From the NCBI GenBank assembly GCA_936450465.1, contig OW388302.1, forward strand, positions 11,123,530 through 11,187,529: a stretch of DNA of 64,000 nucleotides, written 5' to 3'. This DNA is from Gibbula magus. Taxonomy: Eukaryota > Mollusca > Gastropoda > Trochida > Trochidae. Both the position numbers and the translations under genes were made by a program. The notes under the pieces were generated by a model that was not told the origin of the DNA, did no database searches, and worked only from the letters and a program-made list of their open reading frames with translations. Positions 9,896 to 21,811 of the stretch are shown piece after piece (positions within the stretch are counted from its first letter, which is position 1; each line of letters opens with the position of its first letter).

Positions 9896-11304
9896 ATTTC
9901 TACATTCAATATTCTCTTATTATTCTCTTTAAGTTCTCCTTTGCTGTTTACATATCTTGTACAATCCGTTATCTTATTGTTTTTCAAAATGTATAACTGT
10001 AGCTATCTTTTTCTGCAATAAACACATTGGAAGAAAGGGAACAAAAAGAAAAACAAAAGTTGAGTAAGTCGAATAACTAGAGGACAATTTATACTAACAT
10101 GCAAAACAAATCGCCGACATATTTTTAAAAGAGTAAAAAGTGCAGAGACTAGTTTGAATGTATTTAGATGGATACATGTTTTGTAGACAGTTACTCCAAT
10201 TTCATACATCAGAGTGTGATACTTTTATGTTTATGTCTGTTCAGATACACTTGGGATGCTAAAACATGGCTTCTGGCTAAAATGTTTGGCATTTAAGTTT
10301 TATAAATTCAAAAAGTATAATTTTGATTAATTAAAGATGTCTTGAAGCTAAATAACCTTTATGGATTTAAATTTGTTGACGCATTACTTAAATTGCTTTT
10401 TGTCTGTCTTATCCCATCTAGTAAAGGAGATTCCAAAACAACAATTTCTTAAAACGTGTTTTTCTCAGAAATATAAACAGATAACGTTGGGGGAAAATCG
10501 TATATCACCAACATCAAGTTCATCGTCAATGTAGGTGTAAAGACATAATTGGCCAACCAGAAGGACAATGCCCAACATCTGCTGCCAACTATTGACATTC
10601 AAGGTGATGTCTTCCAGAAAGACAAGCTCAACTCAACATACACATGGTACAACGAACATTTAAATTTGCTCCTAATTCTGTCTCATTCTGCGGCTTCCAA
10701 ACCAAATAGACATACCGTGGAATGAACTTGATGAGGGTCAACCCCCAGACGTTCTGAACACTGGAGAATTTCCCAGCCAATTATCCAGAGTCTCATCCAC
10801 TCCATTAGAAGGCGTGTGAGAAAGATGATACTTGTTTATTGTCCTGCTGTGACTTGAGTAGAACATGAACCTTTTTTCAAAGGTTGTAATTGACAAATGT
10901 TTGTAATCACTGTAATTTGACAACACAATGTGTAAAATAATGTCAACATTTTATCCATTTATTATTTGCGAATCTTTATTCTCCATGTACCATATTTTTT
11001 TCAATTTCAATGTTTAAAAGTAGTAAGTAAAATAAGTAACTGATAATAAAAATAATACAATAACAACATGTTTTTATCAAGAATGCCTCAACCATAAAGT
11101 TAGTCAAAAGCTTTTATAACGAAATATGCTTTCAAAGATGTTTTTAATAATAATAAATTGTAAAGCTACCTCTTGAAAAAGATTGAACAAGAACAAGCTG
11201 CATACTTGCCAATGTCCGTTGATTGATTCGCCTCTTTGTTACACTAAGAATAAAACAGTCCAGTCATAGCATCTAATCAAAGTCTTCAATTAACCATGTA
11301 TAAG
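9896..11304. other. Intergenic
   Basis: No recognisable gene. It contains one stray unit of the 57-bp minisatellite (10557-10625). The longest open frames (about 62-68 codons) show no family signature. Confidence 0.4.
10557..10625 (+). repeat. Solitary 57-bp minisatellite unit
   Basis: CCAGAAGGACAATGCCCAAC followed by CTGCTGCCAACTATTGACAT is one unit, plus a little, of the array at 4231-5185, about 5.4 kb away. Confidence 0.85.
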
Positions 11305-12402
11305 TTAGAATGCCAGTATGACACTGACCATGTACATTACCTCATATGAGGTTATATATTCCTTCATAAATACCACGCCACCAACGGTATGGTTCATATG
11401 TATATGTCTGACTTCAACCTTGGTGCTACCATAGGAAGTGATAAAGAGAAAATCTTCGACAATATACAGATTTTCTATCAATGAATTTCCAAAAGAAGTG
11501 CTTGTCTCATAAATCATCGTTCCATTGGCACCAAACTCGGCCACTCTAATCATATATCTTGTCTTAGGACCACCACTCCAAACTATTAGAACATTGTTTC
11601 CTGTTTGGACATGAGTTAAGACTCTAATTAAGATTGGTCTTTGATTGTGTATGTATTCAGTTTTCGACCTTATATCATAGCATTTTAACACTCTTCGCTT
11701 ACTAATCCAACACATTGTCTTCCCATGAACAGAGAGGTAGCTGATTGGATCTTTAACTTGAAGCCAGATTTCACATTTAAATGGAGCAGACTTAGATTGA
11801 ATATATATAGTACTTTGATATTGGCCATCGACAGAATAAACTAACTTGTCCTTGTGTTGATCCAAATACCGGGCTCTGGCCTCCTCACTGAGACGTTCCT
11901 CTGGTGAAGAAGCAGGTGTTATAACTCTCTTGAATATGCCACGTTGTTGAGACCAGAATAGAGTTCTTGTATCACGTTCATATGTAATGGAATATATAGC
12001 GTCTTTTACAGTGGTTACCTTCTTTGTTACATTGAATTTCAGTGAAACTTTCAGAACATCTCTAGGTGCGCAGTTTAATCTCCTTGAACATCTTGCCACC
12101 ATGAAAAACAATATGTCCTTGCTAGTCTTCTGTTCAGGTATAACAATGTAGCCTTTCAACAGTTGTTGCTCAGGACTATCCTGTTTAGACTCTTTGTACA
12201 AGTTTCCAGAATCAACATCTGCAAGAACACAACGAGGGGTAGCCACACATCCTACAGCACACTGTACAGCTGTTTTACAGGGGATGTTGGTCAGATACTG
12301 ACGAGTAGTGTTTACAGGAGCAGCTCTCTCATACCTCAAGTATAGTCCTTGGGCTTGAACTACGGGTATTAACATCAGTGGAATAAACCAAATGTTGGAC
12401 AT
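11305..12402 (-). CDS. Secreted PAN-like / YWTD-propeller-like protein (intact)
   Basis: An uninterrupted single-exon frame of 365 codons. Residues 1-18 look like a signal peptide (MSNIWFIPLMLIPVVQAQ). A short Cys cluster follows (C42, C48, C52, C58; spacing C-x5-C-x3-C-x5-C) within CKTAVQCAVGCVATPRC, then LADVDSGNLYKES, which resembles a reduced PAN/apple domain. Residues ~135-160 (IYSITYERDTRTLFWSQQ) and ~220-245 (SYLSVHGKTMCWIS) look like blades of a YWTD (LDL-receptor class B) propeller. A TATA-like box (CTATATATATATTG, about 12452-12465) lies ~55 bp upstream, so the 5' UTR is short and probably intronless. It is the only complete member of a family with broken copies at 796-1945, 16247-22291, 23357 and 24021. 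An extracellular recognition or matrix role is plausible but unproven. Cysteines ~106, 111 and 210 may form further disulfides. Confidence 0.85.
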   Translation of the reverse strand: MSNIWFIPLMLIPVVQAQGLYLRYERAAPVNTTRQYLTNIPCKTAVQCAVGCVATPRCVLADVDSGNLYKESKQDSPEQQLLKGYIVIPEQKTSKDILFFMVARCSRRLNCAPRDVLKVSLKFNVTKKVTTVKDAIYSITYERDTRTLFWSQQRGIFKRVITPASSPEERLSEEARARYLDQHKDKLVYSVDGQYQSTIYIQSKSAPFKCEIWLQVKDPISYLSVHGKTMCWISKRRVLKCYDIRSKTEYIHNQRPILIRVLTHVQTGNNVLIVWSGGPKTRYMIRVAEFGANGTMIYETSTSFGNSLIENLYIVEDFLFITSYGSTKVEVRHIHMNHTVGGVVFMKEYITSYEVMYMVSVILAF

Positions 12403-12451
12403 ACTTACAACTATCCTTGTCGTGTATTAGCAAAACGATGAAATCATATGT

Positions 12452-12465
12452 AAGTACAATATATA
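12452..12465 (-). promoter_or_regulatory. TATA-like box of the intact PAN-family gene
   Basis: CTATATATATATTG on the minus strand, ~50-60 bp upstream of the ATG at 12402. The relatives at 1945 and 22291 have comparable TATA-like strings 35-45 bp upstream of their ATGs. Confidence 0.5.
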
Positions 12466-12479
12466 TATAGGGGGCTAGG

Positions 12480-14064
12480 TGGTTAGGTGTTTATTCAGGT
12501 GTCAATCTATTTTGTCGGGATTTAAGACTTGTTTTAAATTTTTATCAACTTTTAGTGTCATTACTATTTATTTTACCATATTGCCATTACAGAAACCCTA
12601 TGAAACATGATCTTTTAAAAATGATTGATGTTCTTGCTGATGATTTAAATTTCAAATTTCCACATTAAACTGACCTTTAAGCTGACAAGCTTCATTAACA
12701 TCGTTAATGCTTTGTTAACATGAGACCAGTTTAAACAGAGATTTATTGTATATAAATAATTAACCAGGGAAAGTGTCCACAATCAGTCACTGAAAAATTA
12801 GACTAAAAGGTTTGAACTCTAAATTAGTATGTATAATATATGTACACGAAGAATAAAGGAGATAGACATGAATGGTTCCATCTCCTAGAAACTCTCAACT
12901 ACATCACCCATAGATATGTTATGATTTCCTTTTTTGTAGGTAATGCATATCATTAAGACGATTGTAATATCACAGAGAATAATTTGACTTTTACTTTTTG
13001 ATATTTTGTTGGCAGTCAGGAACTGTCAACCATTGGTGAATATTGAAAAATAACTTTCTATGGTGAGACTTCCTTCCCTTATTAACATTGAATGATTCCC
13101 CCCCCCTTTTCTATCTTAGTTCTCATCAGTTTATCAAAGAAATTTGGAAGTGACAGATTTCATTTAAATTTTTTAAAAATGAGTCAGCCATGACTTAAGA
13201 CGTTAAGAGTGTTGGCTATTTTCATTAACATTGAATGACATTTCTATACATTTCTAATAGCATCAGAGAAACTCTATGAAACATGATCTTGTAAAAAGAT
13301 TGATTTTCCTATTAGTAATTTAATGTCTCATAAAACGTGCTTTTAAGCTGAAATTAACTATTATTTTCTTGACACTTCATTTGAAAAAGACATTTCTCAT
13401 ATGTTTCCAAAATAGGCACAAATCTGCCAATAAAAAAATAGACTAAATGTTTAAACATCTACTGGAAGGGAGACAATAAGACGTAGTAGTAGAACTCTGA
13501 AAATAGTAGAACTTAAAGGTGGACACGTCGACGAACTTAGCTATGGAAGGAGGAAATTCAGTAGGGTAATACACGAGTAGGAAATGTCAATTAGCATTAG
13601 TCCTACTCAGCGATGCTTACATTAATATTATTAAAATGCTACAATGCGAGTTTTATGATGGTCAAATTCCTCCATAAGTAATTCACATTGTAGTTTTCGA
13701 GCCTTGGCTAAATTCATAGAGATTATCAAGGGAATGTGTTTTGGGATGGTCAATATTCTGCATTAGGAATAAACATTGTATTTTGCGAGCCATGGGGAAC
13801 GGAATTCATAGTGTTTATCCTTAAAGCAGCATATTTACCCTCCCAAAACACACGAGTATGATAACTTCTTCATCATTCATTTGTCAACATTGATTTCAAG
13901 TTGATATATACAATTGAAAATCGTACTATTCTCATGGAAAAGGGATACAAAATAATGCCTCTTAAAATATGTTTTAAGTAAAAACAATTTTTCAATGTTT
14001 TTTAACGTCTCAAAATTCCTTTTACAAATTAAAAATAGTTAACACAAGGACGGCGTATTCGAAC
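12480..14064. other. Intergenic with short internal duplications
   Basis: Two related segments, 12590-12680 and 13258-13345, share CTATGAAACATGATCTT and a following GATTGAT...CTT pattern. A second pair (near 13650 and 13745) shares GATGGTCAA, then CATTGTA and CGAGCC. No gene is recognised. Confidence 0.4.
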
Positions 14065-15044
14065 TCACATCCTGTCGCTTTTGTGTAATTGTGACTGCAA
14101 CAAGTCTAAAGGAAGGAGAGTTGCTTCCCTCTCACTCGGTTGCATGTGGTCACTCATATCACAACGGATGCACATGGCATCAGGTGTCTTGGGTAGAACA
14201 TCACGATCCCTCACCCGACGTCCAAGAACGTCCCAGAGGTGTTCAATGGGATTAATGTCTGGGCTCTTGGACGGCCATGGCACCACTCTGACGTTGTTTT
14301 GCGTGAGAATGACATGAGCATTGTCATGTTGAAACTCAAAGTTTACACACACTCTACGGCTGAAAGGAAGAACAATAGGTTGCAACACTTCGTCTCGGTA
14401 ACGGACACCAGTCACCCTCCCATCAAGTCGAACAAGGTTGGTCCTATGGTCGTAGGTTATGCCGCCCCATACCATCACAAATCTGCCCCGGTAGGAATCA
14501 TGTTGTTTTGTGGTGCACTGATTGTGACATTCACGAAGGCGTCGCCAAATGCGGATCCGACCATCTGCGAAGTCCAAATTGAATTGTTACTCATCACTGA
14601 ACATGGTATTGAGAGAATGTCGAAGTTGTCTTACTCGATGTTGTGTAGTCCAAGCTCTTCTGAGAAGACTGTGTTCCGCAGTCAGCCTTATCCCAACAAC
14701 AGGATGACGGGACTGCTGCTTTAAGTCTGTTTCTGACAGTACGGTCACAAATTCCTAGTCTCGGTACTGCCCTGAACTCAGAGTTTTATTTTCGATGCTG
14801 GTTTAAATCGGTTATGTAAGGACAGCAGCACCATCTGGCGGTCGTTTCGGAGTGTTGTCTTACGTTTTGGACCAAGACCGGGTCTAATCTTTTCGTTCTC
14901 TGTCTGACGGTACCGGTTCCACAGTCGTGAAATCACACTTTTAGACTTGTTAAATTGTCTGGCTGTCTGGCATATTGATTGACCGCTGTTTATGCACCGG
15001 ATAGTCTGCCATTTCTCATTATCAGAAAGGTATGGTCTTGGCAT
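14065..15044 (-). pseudogene. Tc1-like DDE transposase, inactivated
   Basis: The N-terminal part (14778-15044) encodes a helix-turn-helix DNA-binding region starting MPRPYLSDNEKW and containing SVISRLWNRYRQ. The catalytic part (14065-14577) shows DFADGRIRIWRR, MVWGGIT, QHDNAHV (second catalytic Asp) and DINPIEHLWDVLGRR (catalytic Glu). The two parts are in different frames. Immediately upstream of DFADG the first catalytic motif reads SDE followed by a TAA stop, where the family normally has SDESRF. The element is therefore dead by frameshift and nonsense. Terminal inverted repeats were not found by eye. Such elements are usually about 1.3-1.6 kb, so the ends should lie within roughly 300 bp on either side. 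Confidence 0.85.
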
Positions 15045-16246
15045 GATTCTGAAGGTAAAGGTACACTGACATTCGTTGTCTCCTTGAAGGTTAAATAGAC
15101 GTTGTCATGCATGAATTTCATGGATATCAATTGTCACGTGCAGGGTACCTTTTCAGTGAAAGTAAACTTCAACATTTTCAGTTCATAATGGCCCCACTCA
15201 GCCTCGAACATACGGAACATGCCAGACATAAGTTAACAGTAATTAAGCGTTCCCTTATTCGTTTCCATCAGTGTATATGCAGATGAACAGTGTCATTACT
15301 CTTAATGTGAACTGAGACCTAATAATTCTCTTAAATTTTGCCATCAGTAAAAATGAGTTTTATTTTGTCATGACCTGAAGTTTTCAAATGTTGAATATGT
15401 TTTAGAATAAACGGATTTCCAAACAAAATATATTTAACATTTAGATGACAAATTTTAAACTTACTTTATTTAGTCTTTAGGGAGGATGTTTGATTCCCTT
15501 CCACTTTATTACAAATGACGTCTGGAAATGCCAGCTTGTGTAAGACAGGGAAAGCTTAACTTTGTATTCTGTTTATACTAGTCACATGTATGGAACAGTG
15601 AAGACGGGTATGAGGTAAATGAAAATAGAACACTCCACAAATAATCCAAATTTTATTAATTTCTTATCTGCTATACATACATAAGTGGCACCAGCTGCAC
15701 CTTTAACCTGCATGATTTCTCAAATTTATATTTCTAAAGCACCTCGTTTATACACTACTCATGGCACAGTGAGGGAAGTTAAATATGGCAGCTTTGTCAA
15801 AGGCTTTTTAGGAGAAATACGTATTTAAAAATGTCTTGAATGAGTCAAGTGTTTCACAATGTATGACTGTCACCGAAAGGATTCCTGCGTCAGGGAAATG
15901 CACTATAATTGCAGGTATTTAGTGATTGCTTGGGTCCATGAATCAATACAGTTCGGTTAAAGTAGCTTCACCAAACACCATTGACGATTTAGAGTTCAGT
16001 TAAACAGGTTCAGGATACCACTGAAATGAGAGATATTACCTTTTAATAGAGATTATCCCCGAAAACAGGGATAAAAATAGACCTCTTTGGACATCAAAAA
16101 CATCGTTTTACATGCTGGCGCTGCTCTTTTAAACTGGCGAAAGTTGACGCATGCACATTTTGATGCATGTGTGTATCCGTCGTGAATTGATATAAATTAG
16201 AAGTCTGGAATTCGCCGCATTGTTTGCGCCGGGGCGAAAACAAATA
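15045..16246. other. Intergenic
   Basis: Nothing recognisable beyond the expected flank of the Tc1-like copy. The right limit abuts the truncated 3' part of the broken PAN-family gene. Confidence 0.3.
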
Positions 16247-16415
16247 TCAGTTCACACGCCATTTGTCCTTGTGCTGATTCAAATACACGGCACTGTCTTC
16301 CTTACTGAGACGTTCCTCTGGTGAAGCAGGTTTTAAAACCTTCTTGAATATCCCACCCGGCTGTGACCAGAAGAGAGTACTTGTCTCATGTTCATATGTA
16401 ATGGAATATATAGTA
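16247..16415 (-). pseudogene. 3' part of PAN-family gene split by the DIRS element
   Basis: Encodes IYSITYEHETSTLFWSQ and then EERLSKEDSAVYLNQHKDK, aligned to residues ~136-186 of the intact paralogue. Homology stops at about 16262, just after HKDK, where the frame runs into unrelated sequence and a stop. The C-terminal ~180 residues of the family are therefore missing, in addition to the retroelement insertion on the other side. Confidence 0.85.
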
Positions 16416-16452
16416 CGTTTTTGAGTAAACGTCATTATTTGTACTTACCGTC

Positions 16453-16504
16453 GACGACTCACCGTAGCCCCTTGATTGCCTATCAATCAACTCTCGACCA
16501 ATAA
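16453..16504 (+). repeat. DIRS inverted terminal repeat (element 3' end)
   Basis: CGACTCACCGTAGCCCCTTG followed by ATTGCCTATCAATCAACTCT and CGACCAATAA. The exact inverse is found at 21812-21860. Confidence 0.92.
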
Positions 16505-16650
16505 TACAGAAAAACCATGCGGGAGTATCCAGCTCACCCCAGTCGCGCCACCTATGGTCACGTGACCAAAACCTCATTCCAACCTACCTGGAGCAAGTGA
16601 ACGCTAGAGCGAACCTACTCGCAGGAGGGGAGGCAAGGGTGGGAAGTAAA

Positions 16651-16750
16651 GATTGGTGAGTCGTCGACGGTAAGTACAAATAATGACGTTTACTCAAAAA
16701 CGTACTATTATTTAACGTACTATACCGTCTCCGACTCACCGTAGCCCCGA
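16651..16750 (+). repeat. DIRS internal complementary region (circle-junction copy)
   Basis: Bases 16652-16706 (GGTGAGTCGTCGACGGTAAG, then TACAAATAATGACGTTTACT and onward) are the reverse complement of the element's outer 3' end at 16411-16460. Bases 16703-16750 (TACTATTATTTAACGTACTA onward) match the complement of the outer 5' end at 21842-21890. The two halves meet at TACT. This is the layout expected of the DIRS-1 internal complementary region that templates completion of the ends. Confidence 0.88.
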
Positions 16751-16812
16751 CTACCACAGAAGGTGGAGGGCTGCGAGAGCGAGGCGGCGAGGAGCGGTTA
16801 CTCCCCCCACTA

Positions 16813-17960
16813 TCATCTAACTAAAGGAGGTTGCACAGGTACCCTGCTTAGGAGGGAAGCCCGCCCCGAACCAGAAGAAAGACAAACGAGACACGGAAGG
16901 TGCGATGCGAAGTTTATTACACTAAAGTAACAACCGCAAGAACACAAAAACCTATTGGTGAGGTGCTGTGCAAACACATGTGGCTCCAGTCTGGCCACTC
17001 CCGCGAGGTCTTCCGTGGATAGGTCTCGGAGGTAATGGTTAGCGAAAACCATGCCGGACTTCCAGAAACAGCCCGACATGATGTCCGCCACGGCGATGTT
17101 GCTGTGAAAAGCCATGGTGGCTGAGATTGCTCTGATCTCATGAGGGTTCGCCCGATCCGGCAGAGCTAACTCCTTGGCCTTGTATGCGTCAAGGACGGCT
17201 GACCGCAGGTAAACGCCCAATAGACGTTTGTCTATTTCCTTCGTGCTCTGCTGGGAGTGAGAAACAGTCTCCTCCTTCCCTGGCGGAGAGGCTAGACCTG
17301 AGAGGGCGGGGATTTGGAAAACCCTGCCCCGTTCATCCGACCCCTGGTTCTTGCATACGAAATCCGGTGCAAGTCCCAGCGTGGCCCTCCCCCTGTCCCT
17401 CGCTTCGAACCGAAGCAAGTCGGCCTGAAGAGCGTGTAGCTCTGAGATCCTGGCGGCCGAAGCCATCACCACCAGGAAGGCGGTCTTAACTGTCAGTCGG
17501 AGAATGATGGTCTCCGTCAGAGGCTCATAGAAGTCCGAACCTAAATGCTCAAGGACGATCGCTAGGTCCCACTCGGGGGGTCTGCGTTTGAGCCGCCCAT
17601 CCTCCTGACGGTAGGTCTTAATTACCTCCTTAAGGACGGATATGTCCACGGAGGGGTCCCGCTTGCGAAACACAGACATAATTGCCGCTAGGTGAGTGTT
17701 AATGGAGGAGGCCTTAAGCCCCCTCTCCTCCCAGAGATACACTAACTACTCCGCCACCTGAGGGATCGTCGCGACCTGGACGTCCCATCCCTTGTCCACA
17801 CAGAAGGACACGAAAGACCCCCACTGTACATCGTACAGCTTGCGCGTGGAGACACGCTGGGCAGATGAGACAGCCGCGGCGACTCTCTTAGAGTAGCCCG
17901 CCTGTTTCAGTCCCTTTTGGAGACAAACCAAGCGTGAAGATCCAGTGCTTGCGGTTTCTC
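16813..17960 (-). pseudogene. DIRS tyrosine recombinase, one in-frame stop
   Basis: The SAM-like N-terminal region (GLKQAGYSKRVAAAV, then RKLYDVQWGSFVSFC) is followed by an in-frame TAG at 17746-17748. In the same frame comes the catalytic domain: ASAARISELHAL (first Arg), NPHEIRAISATMA (His-x-x-Arg) and ANHYLRDL (nucleophilic Tyr). The R-H-R-Y set is thus complete but the gene is interrupted. It overlaps the end of the RNase H frame, as is usual in DIRS elements. Confidence 0.88.
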
Positions 17961-20564
17961 GTGCACCCGCCCGCTTGGCTTGCTCACTAAGAGATTCCAT
18001 CTGAGAGGGATGGGGATTGGGCCCTCCTGGCACATCCTCCGAAGGGGGACGAACCACGGCCTCGCTGGCCAGTGGGGGGCTATCAAGATCAGCCTGATCC
18101 GGCGGGTCGCCTTGATCTTCGCCACCACTTGAGTGAGAATGCTCGGGGGAGGAAAAGCGTAGGCGTCCATCCCTTCCCATGTGAACGACAGAGCGTCTAG
18201 GCCCCAGGCTCTGGGATCGGGGACGGGAGACACATAGACCGGCAGCTGGTGGTTCAGCCGCGTCGCAAAGAGATCTATGTGTGGTCTCCCGAAGTGATGG
18301 CACACTTGTTGGAACGCCTTGGGGAGCAGCTTCCACTCCGTGGACGGGGGTTTGTCCGGTCTGGAGAGAGCATCTGCTAGGACGTTCTTCACCCCCGGAA
18401 TATGCACCGCCCGAACGATCATGTGCAGCCTGTCTGTTAGGCGGAAGAGGTCTAGCGCTAGTTGTAGAATGGCAACTGCCCTGGTCGAACCTTGCTTGTT
18501 TATTCCCCAAGCCGCTGTGGAGCTGTCCGTGTGCACCAGTAGCACTTGGCCCCACAGCAGAGCGGACCAGTGACAGATTGCCAGTCTGATAGCCTCCATC
18601 TCGAGCTCGTTGATGTGGCGCGTGCGCTGGGCCGGCGACCAGATCCCCGCCGTCTGCTCCGTTCCCAGGTGAGCACCCCAACCCTGCGTGGAGGCGTCCA
18701 CGAAGAGATGAGTGGTCGCTGCAGGAGGTCTGAGTGGGACACCTGTGAATACGTTCGCCTGCACTTTCCACCAGGCCAGGTGCGGAACTAGTTGCTGGGG
18801 GAGCGGGAACGCATGTCTGCACGCCTCCTCCCTGAAGTGAGGGTTGAGAAAAACCTGGAGCGGTCTCAGCTCCAGCCGCCCCCTCGCGGTGAGGTCCTGG
18901 GCTGGACGTGAGTAGACCCAGAATCCGCTGCTACTGCCGAAGCAGGAGCGGTCCCCTTAGTCCCCGATCTAGTAGACTGTCTATCCTGGCCATCCGTTCC
19001 TGGGGAACGAACGCTCTGTACCGAACTGTGTCCAGTCTTGCTCCCAGGAAGGTGAGCGTGGTGGTGGGCTGTAGGTCCGATTTGGACAGATCACGAAATC
19101 CCGTTGCTCCCTGAGGACTGCAGGAGAGCGGTGGTGACTGAACCTGTCGTCCAGGTACATAGCGAACTGTACGTCGTGATGGTGAATAATTTGGACCACT
19201 GGCTGGGTCACTCTGGTGAATAGCCACGGAGCGGATGATATCCCGAACGGGAGCACATTCCACTGAAAGTGGCCCCCCCCCAGGACGAACCGGAGGTACT
19301 TGCGGTGTTCCCGGAAGATGGGAATGTGCAAGTACACGTCCTGGAGGTCTAGGGATATCATCCAGTCCGATCGCTCCAGTAATTGCATTACTGACGTCAC
19401 AGTCAAGAGACGAAAATATGGCGGCCGTACGAGGTAGGAGCGGTTGAACACGGACAAGTCGTGAATGAGCCGCCATTTTTTCGAGTCTCTCTTGGGTCGG
19501 ACGAACACGGGTGAGTAAAACCCGGGGTTGAGATCCTGGAGCGGGATTTCCTCCACCGCCTCCTTGGTAATGAGAATCTCCACCTGCTCCAACGTGAGGA
19601 CGAGCCTGTCTGCTGACAGCGTCCGCTCTGTTGGGTTGCAGGTGAGTGGGGGGGGGGGGGGGGGAGACGAGACTGGTATTTGAAACCCCCGCTCCAGGAT
19701 CCGACATACGAAAGGATCCAGTCCTAATTGCCTCCAGTTTGTAACGAACTGCCCGAGGCGCCCTCCGACAGGGCCATCCAAGGGAGCAATCATAGGTGGA
19801 GGGAGCAGTGGAGCGTGCCACGAGTCACTGCTTCCTCGGGGTGAGGGTTGGGGCGTATGCTTCCCCTTCTTTGGTGTAGTGTAGCCTTTCCTACGCTCAC
19901 CCGCCAATCTGTTTGTAAGGTCCTGTTGCTGGGCCTCCTGTCGCTGTCTGAGGGCTTCTGGGATAGCCCCAGCGAAGAGAGTGCTGGCAGACCCCGAGCC
20001 TCCCCGGAGATTGCTACGAATCTCGACGGGGAGGTTGGTGCGACCGAGGAATCCCTCCCTACGTAGGTTGGTGATCCCCGACGAGATACGCGTGACCTGC
20101 GCCACGCCTCCCGCCACGGAGCCAAAAGCGCGGTAGAGGGCCGGCGCTCCCTTCTCCATTTCCGCCTCTCTGGCGAAACCCGTCATCGCCTGACAGGCGT
20201 GAGCGACGGAGTTCACGGTCCCCAGGATGGACCTGGCCTCCTTGTCCAAGTGGACCAGATGGGCGTCCGAGACGTGGTGAGCAGTCGTGGGTGCGGCAAC
20301 CCGTCTGATGTCTTCGTCCAGGACTGGAGGGTTGAGAGGGATAGGGGGGTCCGTCACTGGGAGGGTGGATCGCTGACGGTCCGCCCAAACAAGAGGAGGG
20401 ATAAGCCTCCCCAGTGCAGCAGCCGAGATCGCCGAACTGAAGTCTTTCCCCGCCGTGTCAAAAAGCCGATGAGGAGGGAAAACGTGCCTCGTGCACTGTG
20501 GAACTTCTTCCTCACAAAAAGACTCCATGCGAGCCCGCTTGGCGCAGGACGGGGATTCGTCCAC
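17907..20564 (-). pseudogene. DIRS reverse transcriptase / RNase H polyprotein, frameshifted
   Basis: The frame that starts near 20564 holds a proline-rich linker and RT motifs: YSPVFVRPKRD, WRLIHDLSVFN, MISLDLQDVYLHIPI (motif A) and FAMYLDD (YxDD catalytic box). Just after YLDD the frame is lost. The expected continuation (DLSKSDLQPT, then LTFLGARLDT) is in another frame (about 19130-18931). The original frame resumes with a Trp/Arg-rich stretch and RNase H: THLFVDAST, NELEMEAIRLAI, LVHTDSSTA and NVLADALSR provide the catalytic acidic residues. A DIRS-typical block follows (HIDLFATRLN, PVYVSPVPDP, YAFPPPS). Two compensating frame changes therefore disrupt the RT-RNase H junction. Dinucleotide slips or small deletions are the likely cause. 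Confidence 0.9.
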
Positions 20565-21429
20565 CTCCTGTTAGGTAATCCCCGCCAATTCCGCCAGCGC
20601 GTCCATCTTGTCAGCCGCGTCCATAATTGACGTGCTGTCCCCCTCTCTCTCTGTGATAGAAATGAAGGGTCCGCAGTGTCCACGAAGTCATCGTTCGAAA
20701 GACCGGATGACATGGCGGGGGTGGACGTTCCGCTGCGGGAGACCACCGGGTGACCCTACGACCCGAGCGGGGAGGGGGGGAGGTGACTCGTATCCCCCTG
20801 CTGGCGGGGGAGTCTCCTCCCGCCGTCCGTTAACGGGGGTCGCGGTCTCCCTTGCGTCCAGCAACCCCGTCACCATGCTCCTGACGGATGCTAGTAAGTT
20901 CGCGGAGAACAAAGCTTCGTCGAAGGGGGCCCTGTCCCCCGACTTCTTCTTCTTCTTCTTCGACTTCCTCCGCACACGAAGGGGAGACGTGCGGGAAGTT
21001 ACGGAGGACACCGAGGAGGAGCGGAGACGAGTGGATTGACGGGGGGGAGGGGAGGCTGGCTGGTCTCTGTAAGTCCCTCCGAGCGTAACCCCGTCCGAGT
21101 CGGAGACCCTACGTCCGAGTCGAACTCCCGAGTCGAACCCCCTTCGTGTGCGTGTCCTCCGAAATGACCAACCCGTTCGACGGGGAGGTGGTGGTGGCGG
21201 AAGCCGCCGGGTTCGAGGGTTTGCGAACCCTCGGCTTCTCGCAGATGGCGTCCCTTTCACTCTTCTTAAGGGCCCCGAGATATCGTTTGAACGCGTCTGG
21301 GGAGAGTGACTCACACTCTTCACACCTATCTTGTAAGGAGCAAGCGGAGGTGCAAAAATGACAAAGGGAGTGGGGATCATGTGTCCCCGACTTCCTAAGT
21401 CCACATCGTCCACAGAACCCACGATACAT
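20565..21429 (-). pseudogene. DIRS gag-like region, multiply broken
   Basis: Begins with MYRGFCGRCGLRKSG and a Cys/His array (CGRCG, HSLCHFC, DRCEEC), then SPDAFKRYLGALKKSE. In another frame it continues with a Lys-rich run (KSKKKKKKSGD) and FDEALFSANLLASV, and then into a third frame. An in-frame TAA at 20571-20573 separates the segment MDALAELAGIT from the following VDESPSCAKRARMESF. The combination of a zinc-finger-like array and a basic tract matches DIRS ORF1 proteins. At least two frame changes and one stop are visible. Confidence 0.7.
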
Positions 21430-21811
21430 CGATGACGATACCCTGGTCCCACCAATCGCTCATAGGTGAGCTTGGACAAGACGTCAACCGAGCGAGACGG
21501 GGAGAACGGGGGTCTCACTTGCTCGGCAAAAACAAGATTGACCCGTCACCCGCCAAACAACCCAGCCCCAGACGGGGTAAGACGGCCCGAAGCCAAGCGA
21601 CATGTACCGAGACGGGTGTGAGACGCCAGACATTCACACCAATCACCCGCCACACCAATCACCCTCCAGACGGGGTAAGGCGGGGAAGACGGGGGAGACG
21701 GGGTAGACGGGAGACGGGAATCGACGCGTGCCAGTCACACACACCAATCTCCTGTCAGACGGGGAAGTCGGGGAGACGGGGTAAGGCAGGAGACGCGTGC
21801 CCGTCACTCCG
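21430..21811. other. GC-rich DIRS leader with short repeats
   Basis: Repeated GACGGGGTAAG/GGGGAGACGGG and CACACCAATCACCCGCC-type motifs lie between the ITR and the gag-like region. This is probably the untranslated leader or promoter of the element. Confidence 0.6.

Noticed and set aside
9704..10021. A 105-codon plus-strand frame containing GRVPCGIRTHALRVRQL
   Set aside because: It reads through the tRNA-derived SINE in antisense; this peptide pattern is a common artefact of such SINEs.
18281..19447. Several plus-strand frames of 70-100 codons in the 17-21 kb region
   Set aside because: They are shadows of the GC-rich minus-strand DIRS coding regions.
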